Source: Sanguinoderma infundibulare
Lineage: Eukaryota; Basidiomycota; Agaricomycetes; Polyporales; Polyporaceae
NCBI GenBank assembly: GCA_032821775.1
Contig: JAVLRN010000016.1
Span: 62,001 to 126,000 of the forward strand
Direction of reading: 5' to 3'
Length of the DNA: 64,000 bases
The notes beneath the pieces were generated by a model. The model was not told the DNA's origin, did not search any database, and worked only from the letters and a program-made list of their open reading frames with translations. A program made the translations under genes and the position numbers. Of this stretch, positions 39,775 to 55,600 are shown piece by piece (position 1 is the stretch's first letter; the number at the start of each line of letters is the position of its first letter).

Positions 39775-41189
39775 GAAAGCACCGTCATTATGCTCGCGGA
39801 CTGGTACCATGTCACCGCTGCGGCCTAGCTTGCTACGCATCTTCCTCCGTGAGTGTTACGTCTTCTGTGTTCACGAGCACATTTTGACGTTAGCGCGACC
39901 TGCAGGAAGCCGGACTGCGACCTGGTCAACGGCATGGGACGCTGGTGGGAGAACCCGACGTCGGAGCTGGCAGTCACCCGGGTGACACAGGGCAAGCGGT
40001 GCGTGCCATTTCTTGATCATTTGGTCTGGGGATCTTCTGATCGCAGGCCATGTTCTCTCCAGCTACCGGTTCCGCCTTGTCGGTATCTCTTGCGACGCCA
40101 ACTACAAATTCGCGATCGCGGGGCACTCCGTGACCGTCATTGAGGCTGACGGCCAGAACACCATCCCGCTCACCGTCGATGAGATCCAGATCCTTGCAGC
40201 TCAGCGGTACTCGTTCGTTGCAAGCTCGCATCGTCTATCTCCGTGCTTCGTTTGGCGTTGACTTTTCGCCTGGATTCCGGAAGCTGGACGCGAACCAGGA
40301 GATCAACAACTACTGGATCCGCGCTCTCCCAAAAATGATGCTGAACGACAGTGCGCTGGGTGACGCAAACGGATCAACTCTGCTATTCTGCGCTACGATG
40401 GCGCGCCAGAAGAGGAGCCCCCGGAGCAGAAGGTTAAGTCCGTGGACCCCCTCTTCGAGTATAACTTGCACCCCTTGACGCACTCTGCCATGGTATGTAC
40501 CGTCTTGCCTGCAATCCTCGACATATGCTGATTGACACTGTGCCACACAGCCTGGGGAACTTTACGTCGGCGGCGTGGACGTCGCTCTTAACCTCGTGTC
40601 TGGTTTCGTACGTCTCTCGTTCTGCATCCCAGGTATCCAGATCACTCATCGAGCAAACTCTAGGACGACAGCGTGCCTTCGTTCAGCCTCGGCGGCAAGT
40701 CGTGGGTGAACCCGGACTCACTCCCCGTCCTCCTCCAGATCCTGAGTGGCGCGCAGTGGGCACAGGACCTCCTCCCCAAGGGGAGCATATATGGCCTGCC
40801 GAGGAACGTGACCATCGAGACCACCATCCTGTGGCTGGACATAGGCGGCCCGCATGCGCTCCACTTGCACGGGGTACATGCTCAGTTCTTCTCTTTGGGT
40901 GTTTGAGATGCTGACGGCTGACATTCGGATGTGCAGCACCCATTCTCCGTCGTGCAAAGCGCCGGCCAGGAGACCCCGAACTACGTGAACCCCGTTAGGC
41001 GCGACGTCGTGAGCATCGGCGGCAGAACCGACGACGCCACGATCCGATTCAGGGTAAGCAGCCATACATGTGTGCACCTGCTCTTTTGCAGTTCCTGACA
41101 AACATTTTCATTCTCATTCGTGCAGACCGACAACCCGGGCCCGTAGTTCCTCCACTGTCACATCGACTGGCACCTCCGAAGGTCCATAC
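39775..41189 (+). pseudogene. Laccase pseudogene, unit B
   Basis: Identical to the unit A pseudogene, including the frameshift near 40,372 and the TAG at 41,144-41,146. Confidence 0.85.
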
Positions 41190-41284
41190 ATCGCACGGAC
41201 ATTCGCACTTCGCAGCGGTCATGATATCTGGACCCACATTGACGATGTCTGGATCGAGAACTGACGCACCCATTCCTGCTGCCG

Positions 41285-42011
41285 AAGACGAGCTCAGTGC
41301 ATGACCTCACGGCGGAGCTCGCGAAGCCGGTCAAGCTCACGCCCGGGGGCACAAGCAAGATCCGGGTGTTCGAGGTGTCGATGCACGGCAAAGCGTAGGA
41401 GTCCACGGGCTCGGAGATGATCGGGAGCATTCCCGACCCGGTCGATCCGTTCACAGATGTCGGCGGTCCCGCGCTCGCGTCCGGGACATGGTGATGACGT
41501 TGTTGATGGACGTGCCTTCTTCCGTGCTTGTGCAGGAAATCGCGCACGAGAAACTAGGGGCGGACGATGCGGACAAGATCATCAGCGTGTTCCACTTTGC
41601 GAAGGAGGTGTCGAGGACGCACGGCGTGCTGTTCCGCTTGGCCAACAAACCAGTCAGTACCATCTTTCCCTTGAGCGGAGCGAATGCTGAATTCTGGGCG
41701 GCATTGGCTGGGCGAGAAGGTCTCGGAAACCTAGACTTGACGGGATATTGCTTCACATTGATCCAGGTCGCGACCTTCAAGCAGCCATTGTGCATCGAAG
41801 ATGGTTAGTGGAATAACCTCGTGATCACACTCGCGTCGAGATCGACGCTCATCATCGTTGTTTTCCAGAGGATACGATCTACGATCACAAGCGCGCACCA
41901 GAGGATGTGCTCGGCCTCGACCACATAGACAAGTCCGGGAAGACATGCACAGGGGCAGGCGAGAAGGCCATTTTCATGCGATTTGCAGCGAGCAATCGCG
42001 CTAAGTGCACT
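41285..42011 (+). pseudogene. USP7/Ubp15-type C-terminal fragment, unit B
   Basis: Identical to 29,286-30,012, offset 11,999. Confidence 0.75.
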
Positions 42012-43414
42012 CTTGGTACGTCGTTCTTCTGATCACGTGTGGGTGCATGTTCGCGAATGGTTACTCGACTCTGTCCACAGAACATTCGTAGTTCTGTGCA
42101 CGCATCTTGGTACCACCTCCGCTCATTGGCAAGTGCATGGCGGAGTATCTGAACATGGTACGTTCTCGCTCGTATGATTTTCGAGTCTTGTGCGGCGCAC
42201 TGAGGTCTATTCGAATTTTCAGGACTGCATGCGCTAATCTCGAACCTTCGCAGTACGACGATCTTGTTCGCCTATGGACGACGTCGGCCACTTCCGGTAT
42301 TCCTCCACACAGCACCATTCGTGCGCGATCCCATCTCTCAACATTCGCCAACTGAAAACCGAGGGAGCGACCTTGGTAAGTAATCATTTGGGCTGGTTTG
42401 GTACTGCAGCTGACGTGTTTCCAGGCATGCGCACTGAATAGAACGAAAATGAAAGCAGGAAAACGGTGCGCGCACGACAAAAGAGATGCACAGCAGGGAA
42501 GCAACGAGCAGAGGCGCGCGAGTGCTGTACAGAGCTCGCAAAGGCCACCCAGCATCGATGGAGTCCTCGTGTCGAGGGCGCGATCCCGTCAAAGACACAC
42601 TTGGTACGTTGTTCTTCGGATCGCGTTGGAGCGCGTCGTCGCGAACACTTACCGCAGCCTCTCGACAGAACATTCACAGCTTTGGGCACGCATCTTGGTA
42701 CCGCATCCGCCCGGAATGCAATTGTACTGCGCTGTTTGCTTGCGGAGTATCCGAAAATGGTACTTCCTCGAACGAGTCCCGTGCGGCACACTGAAGTCAA
42801 TTCGAATTGTCAGGCCTTCAGGCGCGAATCTCGAACTTTCACAGTATGGACGCTTGGTACCGTCTCCGCTCGCCCATGGACGACGTCGGCCGCTTCCGCT
42901 ATTCCTCCATAAGGCACCTTCCGCACGCCATTCCATCTCTCAACATCCCGCAACCGACAACAGAGGGAGCGACACTCCAGGGTGAGCTAGTTTGTTCCGC
43001 GCGGGGCCACACATCTCAACATCCTCAGGCTCTCCTGCGCTCAATGCGCGGCCTCTTGAGTCAAATGGACGGTGATTCGTGGGAGTGCATAGTGTGTATA
43101 TACGAGTAGTGTACTGAGTGTCCTAGGTAGCTGTACTGAATCAAGTGGTTTTCGCTGAACTCCCGAGTGCATGAATTGAGTGCGCTGCTGCCCAGAACAT
43201 GTCCCCCTGTCCCTCAGACCCCTCTACCACACCGTACAACCCTCCTACTGTACTATAGTCCCTAAAACATGCTCCTACCGTACTATACAGCTCAAAACAT
43301 GCCCTATCATAGCCGTTCTACCTGGTACTCCCGTCGCCGCTTGCCCCACTTGGCCGCGCTCTACTCAACGCCCCGGCTATCATGCACACAGCCACAGGTT
43401 CGGGCGAACGAAAT
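42011..43414. repeat. Repeat R at the end of unit B
   Basis: Identical to 30,012-31,415, offset 11,999, including the internal duplication (42,011-42,375 and 42,597-42,981). It joins the hydroxylase flank of unit C. Confidence 0.75.
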
Positions 43415-43551
43415 GCTTACAAGGATTCGCCCCGCGCACCCATGTGTGTGTTATGCAAAACGCACCCTATCGATACATAGCATACACATTCTACAAGACC
43501 GGTCCATGCGCGGCCAGTTCAGTCCATCGCATTGCTCCAGAAAAGATGCCT

Positions 43552-46058
<2,507 letters not shown>

Positions 46059-47083
46059 TCCTCTCGGAGGTATCGAGCAAGCAGGGTATAACGAGAAGGA
46101 CAGGACGGGGAGAAGTCAAGCTTGGAGGATGGGGATTCGAGGGGTTCCACCGAGGGGCAATATATACTGCCCGCTTCCGCCCACCGCCAAACGCACCGGA
46201 GCTTGTTTTCGGTTGGTGTCATCTGGATCTCCCTATCTGAAATGCATCGGGCTAGCGCGCCTGAGCGTGCTTGCACCATTCCGAGTTGCAGGAGGCCGGG
46301 CGGTGATGCTGGGATGCTCTGGCGAGCCTAATGGGGGCACGGCGGTCACAGGGCGAAGCATGGTCTGGATACGGTCGACGGTGGTGACGGGATGTGTGGG
46401 CGGATGAATGAAGCAGGGTTGATAACGGCGGGGTGAGCGAGAGAACTCGAGGGAATGGGGAGCACAAAGATGGGCAGGCGCGCAAGTCAGATGCTCACCC
46501 GAAGGTCACCTTCCCTATTGCCCTTTGCGTCGGAAACAGGTGCTTTCCCTTTCCTGGGAACTCCTCCAACGCGGACCTGATGGAACGCAGTCAAGGATTT
46601 AATCACCTTGACCTCATTCGATCCATGCTGAACAAGCCAGAGACTTGTTTGGGGGGAAGAAAGACCACGGTAAAAATCACAAGTCATTGAAGTTGACCGG
46701 ATTTGTTCGCTAGGTAGACGAGGGCGAAGACGTGCGAGGGCGAGCGTTTCCTTAGTGTTTCCAGGATGAGTAATGGACAGCAGAGATCTAGAATGACCTG
46801 CATGGACTCAGGGAATATGGAAAATTGGCGAAATAATGCTCTCTGCTCGAGTTACAAATATTACGGTACTCACTAAGCGCCGATGCCTGTTGTTGGTGGG
46901 GTAATGACGTCATATTGCTCTTCTTGAACCCATACTTGCAATGTCTGGCCTTGTTCAAGCACAAGTGATGCGAGTTAAATGTTCTTCAGAACATGTCGAC
47001 GCATACGATTAGTTAAAAAGGGCATACACTCGGTTGACACGCCTTCAGTGAACCTACTTACGCATACTGTAATGGTTTAAGGG

Positions 47084-47394
47084 CTACGCCTTCCCAGGCC
47101 AGAGAAGACCTGGAGAAGATAGTTCAATTCATTGCAGAGTACTATCTCCACCCTTACTCACGACAATGCCAAGGAGGCGAAGTGTGGCCGACTTGAGGAA
47201 GACGTCGGCCGAGGAATCACCTTGAGTCTGGGTCCGGCGGTCTAACGGCGGGGCTATTCATTTATTAGCCCGTCACCGACCGCGCAGCGTGTATGGAGTT
47301 AAATCCACTAAGCAAGCTTCACAGACCTTGTGGTGATGATAAAGCGTGAAGAAAAACATGTATGAAGGAGCATATAGCCTGGAGAGATTTGAGA
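47084..47394. mobile_element. 311-bp insertion in unit C, candidate non-autonomous element
   Basis: Unit C matches units A and B on both sides of this stretch, which A and B lack. It is flanked by near-identical 9-mers GTTTAAGGG (47,075-47,083) and GTTCAAGGG (47,395-47,403), while A and B have a single GTTCAAGGG at this place (23,088 region). That is the pattern of an insertion with target-site duplication. No clear terminal inverted repeats and no coding frame are seen, so the element type is unknown. Confidence 0.5.
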
Positions 47395-47711
47395 GTTCAA
47401 GGGTACGCGTTCGGAAAAGAGCTCAGCCGATTCCGAGTTACGTAATAAGCGACGATTGCCATTTATGGATTGGGGGGAGAGGACTGGGCGCTGAGGAGGG
47501 GACTGTGCTCGCTCTCCATGTCCTCTTGATCTTCTCCGTCGCCATCGTCGCTCTATCCTTATTTCTTGTCTTAAACGACGCATATACGCCGGTTCATGCC
47601 CGGCATCGCTGTCCTGTCCCCGACCTCGCCCACTAATTTCTCTCCAAAGTTGTCCGGTAAGCACTCACCTCGCAACCCCGCTGCGCAACGACTAACCACC
47701 GACCCCCAGCA

Positions 47712-50700
47712 ATGCAAAATGGAGGGTCCTACCAACGCGATACCATAGCAGAGATTAAGGCGACCGCGAAGGAGACCGCCCACCAGGTCCGTGGGGCCTC
47801 GCCCACCAACCTTCTCGCGTCCGCCCGAAGCCAGATGCGCCTCGCAGGAGTCAAGGAGAACGAAGGCGACCTCAAGGCCGCACTCAGCGCACTCACCAAA
47901 TCCGCGTCGCTCATACAGATAATCATGGATACGCCGGAGTTCAGGGCAGAGAGCCAGACGGGGAAGAAGGGCGCACTGTTCAGCCAGGTCATGGATTTTC
48001 AGCAGGTGCGTCATTAGGCCATGCTTGTACATTGCATTTCATTGATCAAGCCCAGACCGATGGGCGGGACATGTTCGTCAAGGTCAAGAACGTCGAGATG
48101 AAGTTGGCCGAGCTCGAGAAGTCCGCTGCTCAGTAAGTAATACCGTCCTGCCCACTCTCTGTCTGCACTATGGACTAGCGCCTCCAAAGTATGGCATATT
48201 TGTGCCTCTGAATGGCGCTCATCATAACATGGCGGAGTTCCTCCCGAATGCGTTGATGATGATATACTCTCATTCTTGACGCGTTGAGCCCTCCCTGTAA
48301 ATTTCTTCAATCATCCTGACCAGTAACTCCGCAGATCCCCAAACCCTGAAGCCGATGCGGACGGCGCCGTCGTCAAGACGGGCGGCGGAAGCATCGCGGA
48401 CCGCATGCGTTCGTTGCGGAATGCTGGAATGGCTGTCTCGACCACTAAGCGCATATCCCGAGAGATACCCACCTCGCCCGTTCCTCCGACGTCCCCTCCA
48501 ATCTCCCCTACTGCCGATCGTCCTCCCAGTCTGCTCTCGCTTCAGATGCTCTCTGCGCCGACCGGCCCACCGTCGTCATTTGCGCAGTCGCTGGGATCGC
48601 CAACCGCGTCCGGTCCGTCGCCGCACGCGCTTGTCCCAACTTCAAGTCTTGGCCCTCCGTCCCCTTCTTCCTCCACCTCTTCCTCGCCTCGGGTGTCTGC
48701 ACTGAGTCTGCAAGACTTCACGTCAACGTTCCCTTCCATCGACGAGCTAGAGGAGATGGATGGATTGAAGATGCCCACACATCCCACAGGTACGAGCAGC
48801 TCCGGATCGCGCTCCAGTAGGAAGCCTTCCGTATCTCATGCGAACGGCGCCCCGCCCATCTTCCATTCCAAACCCTTCCCGAGTCTACCCATGGACATGG
48901 GCCCAAGACCGTCCAGCACGCCGATCCCACCTACGATCGATACGTTCCAGAGTCGTCCAAGCTCGCCTATGCGAGTTCCGGGTTCTCCGACTGTCCCGCG
49001 GAAGCCGTCTTATCTGTCAATGAACACGGCCCTGAGCTCGAGCTACTCGTCAAATTTGAGTTCGAGCGTCCCAAGGTCGCCTGTGGTATCATCCACGCCG
49101 ATCGTGGAGAAGGCGGAGCTGCCGTTCAAGACGCTGTTCCCGAAGACACTGCACGAGTGGAGATACAGGGCGCCGTTCAAGGTGCTGCTGCTGGACGTAC
49201 GGACGCGGGAGGAGTTTGAACGGGAACACATCAAGGCCGACGCGGTGGTGTGCATAGAGCCGTCTATCCTGCAGCGCGACAAGTAAGTCTCCCACGATTT
49301 CGTGCATCTGACCAGCGAGCTCACGCGTGCGCCGCAGTGTGACGGGATCGACGATCGAGGATGCGCTGAGCATTAGCCCTCGGGACGAGTCGACGCTGTT
49401 CGCCAACCGGGACAAGTTCGACCTAGTGGCGATCTACGACGACGCGTCAGAGAGCATGGGTGACGCGCACTCGCCACTGTCCGTACTCTTCAAGGCGATC
49501 TACGAGACGGCGTTCCGGAAAATTCTGAAGAACATGCCGATGGTTCTCATTGGCGGGTTCCAAGCGTGGAAACGCGAGTACGGCGAAGCCGAAACTATAT
49601 CTGCGTCCGCCTCGTCCGACCGTTCGGTGCATGGTTTGGCCAGCGGAATCAGCCCTTCGCTCGTCAACGGCACCGGAGTCCCTGGCACACCCCCGACTGA
49701 ACCCAAGGCCCTCGGGCTCGGATTGGGTCATGTACGTGCCCCTGCGGAGTCGTCGACGGCATCCTCGATCGTTGCTCCCATGCCGTCCGCGCCGACGGCC
49801 GATATAACCAGGATAACTATACCCGTCACTCGCGGAAGATCGGGGACGGATTCGTCCATGGATCCCAATGCTCACCGACCATGGATCCCGAGCGGTGTCC
49901 GGACTCCGGGCGAGTCTGCGCCTGCTTCTCCAAGGTGAGTTTTGCACGTGCTGGAACTGCACGCCCACACAGGCGCAGTCCTGGCGCATGGGACATTCTC
50001 TACATGGTTCTCATCCGCGTTATGATACTGATGTCTATTGCAGGTTGGGCATGGACGGTGTAAGCGCACCCCCGCCATTGGACAAACGGTTGACTCGCAG
50101 ACCACCAATCTCACGCACTGGCTCGAACTCTCTATCATACCCTGCACCATATACACCCGTGATACCTGAGAATGTACGTCGCGTTACCTTGTCTCCTGGG
50201 TTTGCGTTGACGGTTGGGATACAGATGGCTATGCAGCATGTCTCACCCCCGCTCGTGAACGGTACCTCTCCCATCCAATACCCCCAGATCTCCCGGCACA
50301 TCTCTCCTCAAGTCTCCGGTTCCTCGTTCTCCCCTTCACCCGCAGGCGTCAACGGTCTCTCCCTCCCCCCTCAAGCCTCGATCAATCCCTCCCCGCTATC
50401 CCGTCGACGTAGCGACTACATCGACCAGTCCCAGGAAGCTATCAATGGCCTGCGTCGCGCACCGCTCGATTACCCCGAGCTCTCGTCACAACACATCCTC
50501 CCCCCGCCCCCCGCTGCGGTATCGTCGACGCTCGACAACCGGCCGCGGATTAGCAATTATTTCGCGGTGGCGCAGTCCTGGCCGAAGCCGCCGACGATCC
50601 AATATGACTACCCGGTGACATACTGGTCAGACACACACATCGGGACGAGCGGCCTCAAGAACCTGGGCAACACGTGTTACATGAATTCGACGATCCAGTG

Positions 50701-52073
50701 TCTGAGCGCGACAGTGCCGTTCTCGCGGTTCTTCACGGACGGACGGTGGAAGAACGCGGTGAACATGGTGAACCCTATGGGCACGAAGGGGAACGTTGCG
50801 CTCGCGTTTGCTATGATCTTGCGGGATATGTGGCAGGGCGAGGGGAGCACGTTGTCGCCCGTTACATTCCGCGTAAGTACATGTTGCGTTTTGGAACTGC
50901 TCTTGCTGATCTCGTCTTATCCCTCTGTAGCGATCTATCTGCAGTCATGCACCGCAGTTTTCCGGCACGGAGCAGCACGACTCGCAGGAGTTCCTGAGCT
51001 TCCTGTTGGACGGCCTGCACGAGGACCTTAATCGCATCCTGCAGAAGCAGAACATCCAGTCGACCCCGGATCGGGAGGCCGAGCTCGAGAAGCTACCGCC
51101 GCAGATCGCAAGCGAGCAGGAGTGGCAGATTTACCGCATGCGCGACGACAGCCTCGTCGTCGACTTCTTCCAGGGCCAGTACCGGAATCGCATGGAGTGC
51201 CTTACGTGTCATAAGGTTCGTGCGCCTTATCGCCTTCCCTGTCTTCCCGTCTTCGCTGTCATCCTCCTCTTCGCTGGGCGGGAGTGACGGTTGCTGATGC
51301 TTGTCTTCGCAGACGTCAACAACATATAACACCTTTATGTACCTCACGCTCCCGATACCCTCAAGTCGTGGGTCGAAAGTTACGCTTCAGCAATGCATAG
51401 ACGCGTTCGTGAAGGAGGAGGTGATGGAGAAGTCTGACGCCTGGTACGCCATACCGGATGTTTATCGCGTCGGGCGAACGAGCTAACAGAATCTCAACTC
51501 CCGCCACAGGAACTGCCCACATTGTCAGGCGCTCCGGAAAGCGACCAAGAGGCTGTCGCTCTCGCGGTTACCGCCCGTGCTCCTCATCCATCTCAAGCGC
51601 TTCTCGGCGAAGGGCCCGTTCACGGACAAGATCGAGACGTTCGTCGAGTTCCCGCTGAAGGGCCTGGACTTGACGAACTACATGCCGCCACCACTCCCGC
51701 CTGGCGCCGTCGGCGTGCCCCCGCTCTCGCCCGACGATCCGAGGTGCCAGCTGCCGCCATACCGGTATGATCTATATGGCGTCACGAATCATTTTGGGAC
51801 GTTGAGCACCGGACACTGTGAGTCGGCGTGTTGTTTTGCTTGCTGTACAACGGAACTGACTGCGTTGGTTGTGGTAGATACGGCGTTTATTGCTTCTAGG
51901 GGAGGTTGGCTGTACTGCGATGACAGCCGTGTAACATCAGCAGATGCGAAAGACGTGGTGGTGCGTGCCGTTTCTCCCTTCAGTTTGCTTATTTTTGGTA
52001 CTGATGGCTTGACGTTTTCTTATCGCAGGGCAAACCAGCGTACATTCTGTTTTATAAGAGGACCAAAGTGTAA
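47712..52073 (+). CDS. Ubiquitin carboxyl-terminal hydrolase, Doa4/USP8-like
   Basis: A multi-exon gene. N terminus: a USP8-dimer/MIT-like helical domain (SPTNLLASARSQMRLAGVKE, DLKAALSALTKSASLIQIIM). Then a Ser/Pro-rich linker (48.4-49.1 kb) and a rhodanese-like domain (YRAPFKVLLLDVRTREEFER ... MVLIGGFQAWKREYG, without the usual active-site Cys). The catalytic domain has the Cys box GLKNLGNTCYMNSTIQCLSA, then HDSQEFLSFLLDGLHEDLNR, zinc-binding CLTC and CPHC pairs, VLLIHLKRFSAKGPFTDKI, and the His box GTLSTGH with GGWLYCDDSRV. It ends ILFYKRTKV. The domain order is that of yeast Doa4/Ubp5 and animal USP8, which recycle ubiquitin at endosomes and the proteasome. The ATG directly follows an acceptor (cccccag) with a donor at about 47,656, so a 5' leader intron, or a further short coding exon, is likely. 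Confidence 0.92.
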
Positions 52074-52532
52074 CATCCGCCCATCCTTTGATTTACCTAC
52101 CCCCGTTTTTTACATATAACCTTGCATTCATCTCTCTTTGAGTTATCGGATCTGCTGTCAGCTGTATTGTTTGTTCTGTTCAACTCACGAGCCACGACCA
52201 CCACTCCACTGCATCGTCACCGCGAGACATTATTCTCCGTAATACCATAGCACTTGTAATCGTACAGCAAACAAACTAGCGGAAAGCCACTATATACACA
52301 GGACAGGACCCTGACCTGACCTTGGTATTGGACCATGCCACAGACATCCTCATCTACGAGTGTATCGTATCTATCGTTCGGGGATAGTCGTCAGAGCGTC
52401 CGGTGCAGCACATACAGTACATGGGATCAACGGATCGATTCGACGATAAAAGTCGCCGACTGAGAAGGCACCTCAAGCTTCGTCTTCTGTGGCCAGGGTG
52501 TGCCACGGCGCGCGGTAAAGAGCCCGCCATTG
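52074..52532. other. Convergent intergenic region
   Basis: 460 bases between the stop codons of two convergent genes. It should hold the 3' ends of both transcripts; no other feature seen. Confidence 0.6.
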
Positions 52533-52622
52533 TCATGACGCCCCGAGGCCGATGATGACCGGGTAACTGCCCTTGCTCTCGGTGTGGCACTTGTGGCACA
52601 GCCATACTTTGGGGACGTCGTC

Positions 52623-52657
<35 letters not shown>

Positions 52658-55600
52658 CTGTGCCGGTGGCGCGGTGCGCATTCGCGGTCGTGGTCGTCAC
52701 CTCGTAGAAGAAAGGCGAGAACTCTGTCCGGCAGCGGTAGCAGTGCGGGTCCGTCGTGGCCACGGCGAATCCGTTGACAAGCCCGAGCCCAAGCCCGAGT
52801 CCCACCGCGGCGCCGTTGGCGAAGACGTTCGGCGCTCCGACGCCTGGGCCTGCGCTCGTCCCGGGCGTGCTGGCGGCGCTCGCGTCGGGCGAGGTCGCGG
52901 AGGACGAGGAGGCGGAGGAAGACGCCTCGAGGATCTTGTCGAGCCGGCGCGCCTTGCGGAGGAGGGCGTGCGTCTGGTCGACGTGCGCCTGCTTGTAGCT
53001 CTTGCAGTAGACCTGGAGCGCCGTCTGTTCCAATGGCAGCGGGTACACATTGTTACATAAGTTCCGGTTCCGAGCAAAAAATGGATGCGATGATGCGATG
53101 ATGGGGACGGAGGACGTACCTCCCCGGCGTCGTTCGTCTCGCAGAGCTCGTACAGCTGCCGCTTGTGGCCGACGTGCGCTTTGCAGAGGACGGAGGGGAC
53201 CATGAGGCCGGACTGGCCCTTGAAGTCGACCGTGGGCGTTCCCTCCCTGCGGCTGTTCCTGCTAGCCTGCGCGAGCGTGGAGGGGGCGTGCTGAGCTCGT
53301 GTGCGGGTGCAAGACGGCGGAGGAGGACTCGGGGGACGTACCTGCTGGATCTCGAAGCCGAACTTGTAGCCTTGCTTCCACGCGCACGAGACGTGGAACT
53401 CGGCGATGCACTCGCTGCACTGGATCACTGCGCCGTCGTCGCGGTCGCACAGCCTGCAGCTCTGTTCCAATCCGCGAGAGCGTCAGCGTCGACACCAGGG
53501 ATACACGATACGAAAAGCAGAGTGCGCACGTTCTGCCACCGATCGGCCGGTATCGCGCTGATGCCTTCCACCAGACGGAGGCGGCTCGCGTCAGAGTAGG
53601 TGAGCTCGGGGACGAACACGGAGCACAACACGTGCACCCATGCCTGCCCTTCCGTCGGCTTGCACGCGCGGAGGTACGAGTCCGGCGGGGGATAGATCAG
53701 CTTCTTCTTCGGGTCGCGGTGCATTCGCGGGCAGAGCAGGCAGTCCGGTATCTGCAACGGATGGAACGACGTAGATCTCCATGAGCATTCGGATAGCACA
53801 CAGGGTGCGAGGAACGGCGTACCAGGGACGCCTCGAGCAGCTTCTCGTTCTGGCAGAGGTCGCACACCCAGTTCTCCGCCGTAGCGGGGTCAGGCGCGGC
53901 CCCGCATGTGCCAGCGTGAACGCGGAACTGGCACTGCTTGCAGCGCAGGACCTTGCCCAGCGGCCCGGTACGCTGGCAGCAGACACACCGCAACTGCGGG
54001 ACTGCGGCAGGGGGCGGGGTCGACTGTGAAGAAACGGTCTGCAGAGAGACAGTCTTGTGAGCTCCTGCGGCCAACGTCCAAAAAACAACCTACCTTCGCG
54101 CGCTTGGTCGCAGGAGGGTTCAGCGGTGTGCCTTCGCGCTTGTTCTCAGGCTTCACCTTGGAGGTCGGCGCGACATCGTCGCGGATCGGGCGCACGTTCA
54201 GGTCCGCGTACTTGCGCCAGCTGAGCCCGCAGTTGTCGCAGAGGACCCCGGTGGGCAGACCTTTAGGCGCCTTCCACCACATCTCGGACTCGCGCGTACG
54301 GCACGCGCCGCAGCTGTTGTGGTTCTTCTTGAGCTCCGTGACGATCGAGCCCTCGTCGCCATCGGGGGTGGCCTCGCGCATCGGCTCGTCCATCTTCGCG
54401 TCCTCCCGGCCGCTCGCCCGCAACGCGCGTATGCGCACGTTCTCCTCGCCTACTTTCGAGCTGGTGACGCGATGGTGAGTGAGAGAGTGCATGGAGGGAC
54501 AAGATGCGTTCCGCACTTTTTCCAGTGTCCGTAGAAGCGCACGACCTCGGGCATCGTCCGCGTGCCCACCTCCTCGCGCACGGCACGCAGCTCGGCGCCG
54601 TACATCAAGATCGCGTCCTCGAACGCAACCACCTCGTCGGCGCCCCACTCGTTGTCGGTGTATCGCGTATCGTTCTTCTTGAACTGGGACGCGGTGAGAT
54701 TCATTCCGTGAAGATCGTCTTGTTGTCTCACCTTCTGGAGCCGCATCGGCGACCTCATGTTAGCTGCAGAGAAGTCGCGCTTGTTGACCCATGCGTCCGT
54801 CAGCCGGAAAGTAACCTCGGTCAGCCAGTCGACGCTGCAGCGGAGCTTGTCGTTCCGTGTGAGCAGGCTCTTCTGTTTCTCGACTACACGACGAGCTCAG
54901 CAACGCTTCTTTTCTCGACCTGCTCGTGCGGTACTCACACGACTCCACTGGGAGACAAATACGGATGAATAAGCGTTACTCCGACGTCTCGGCTCGTATC
55001 ATACGCACCTTGCGCCGGAGACATTTCGTTGACGAGGCTCAGGACCTCAATCGTCGCATCTCCCCCTCGCTCCTCGATTTCTGCAACATCGTCAGTCAGC
55101 GGCGACGCGCGGAGGATGCGAACCTATGCGAACACACCAATTGGCCTGTCTGCGGTGCCCGGAGCAGCAGGTACGCTGGCTTGGAATTTGGGGCCGACGC
55201 GGGTAGCCGCGCGTGGGAAGATAAGATCGTCAGGGTCTGTCGTCCGAAATCAGCAGCTGCAGTGCACCAGGCACGCTCCTCTCCGCCGCAGACACGCACC
55301 GAGGGTGTCCTCTGCGAACGTGTACAACCTGCGCCAGACGCCAAATTCAATACGAAAACGCCGCGCGCGAGCTCATCTCCGAGGGCACGCGCGTCGGACT
55401 CACCCGAAGTACCGGACAGGCCACATCTTGAAATGCTTGATCGCCACGTTCTCCTCCTTCTCCGCGAGCACCCGGTCCTTCCTCGGCCGTCCGCGCCCGC
55501 GCGCGGGCGGCGCGTTCGTCTTCGGCTTCGGGGCCGCTGCGGGCGTGTGGTGCCGCATGTCGTGCTTCTCGACCTCCTCCTCGTGCGCACGTGAGCACGG

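Noticed and set aside
47712..52073. The USP7-like fragments as displaced pieces of the Doa4-like gene
   Set aside because: The Doa4-like gene is complete and has no USP7-type C-terminal ubiquitin-like region; the fragments belong to another subfamily.
52584..53060. Plus-strand Val-Ala-Val-Ala frame over the Snt2-like gene
   Set aside because: It is the reverse of the Ser-Asn microsatellite and neighbouring finger-coding exons.
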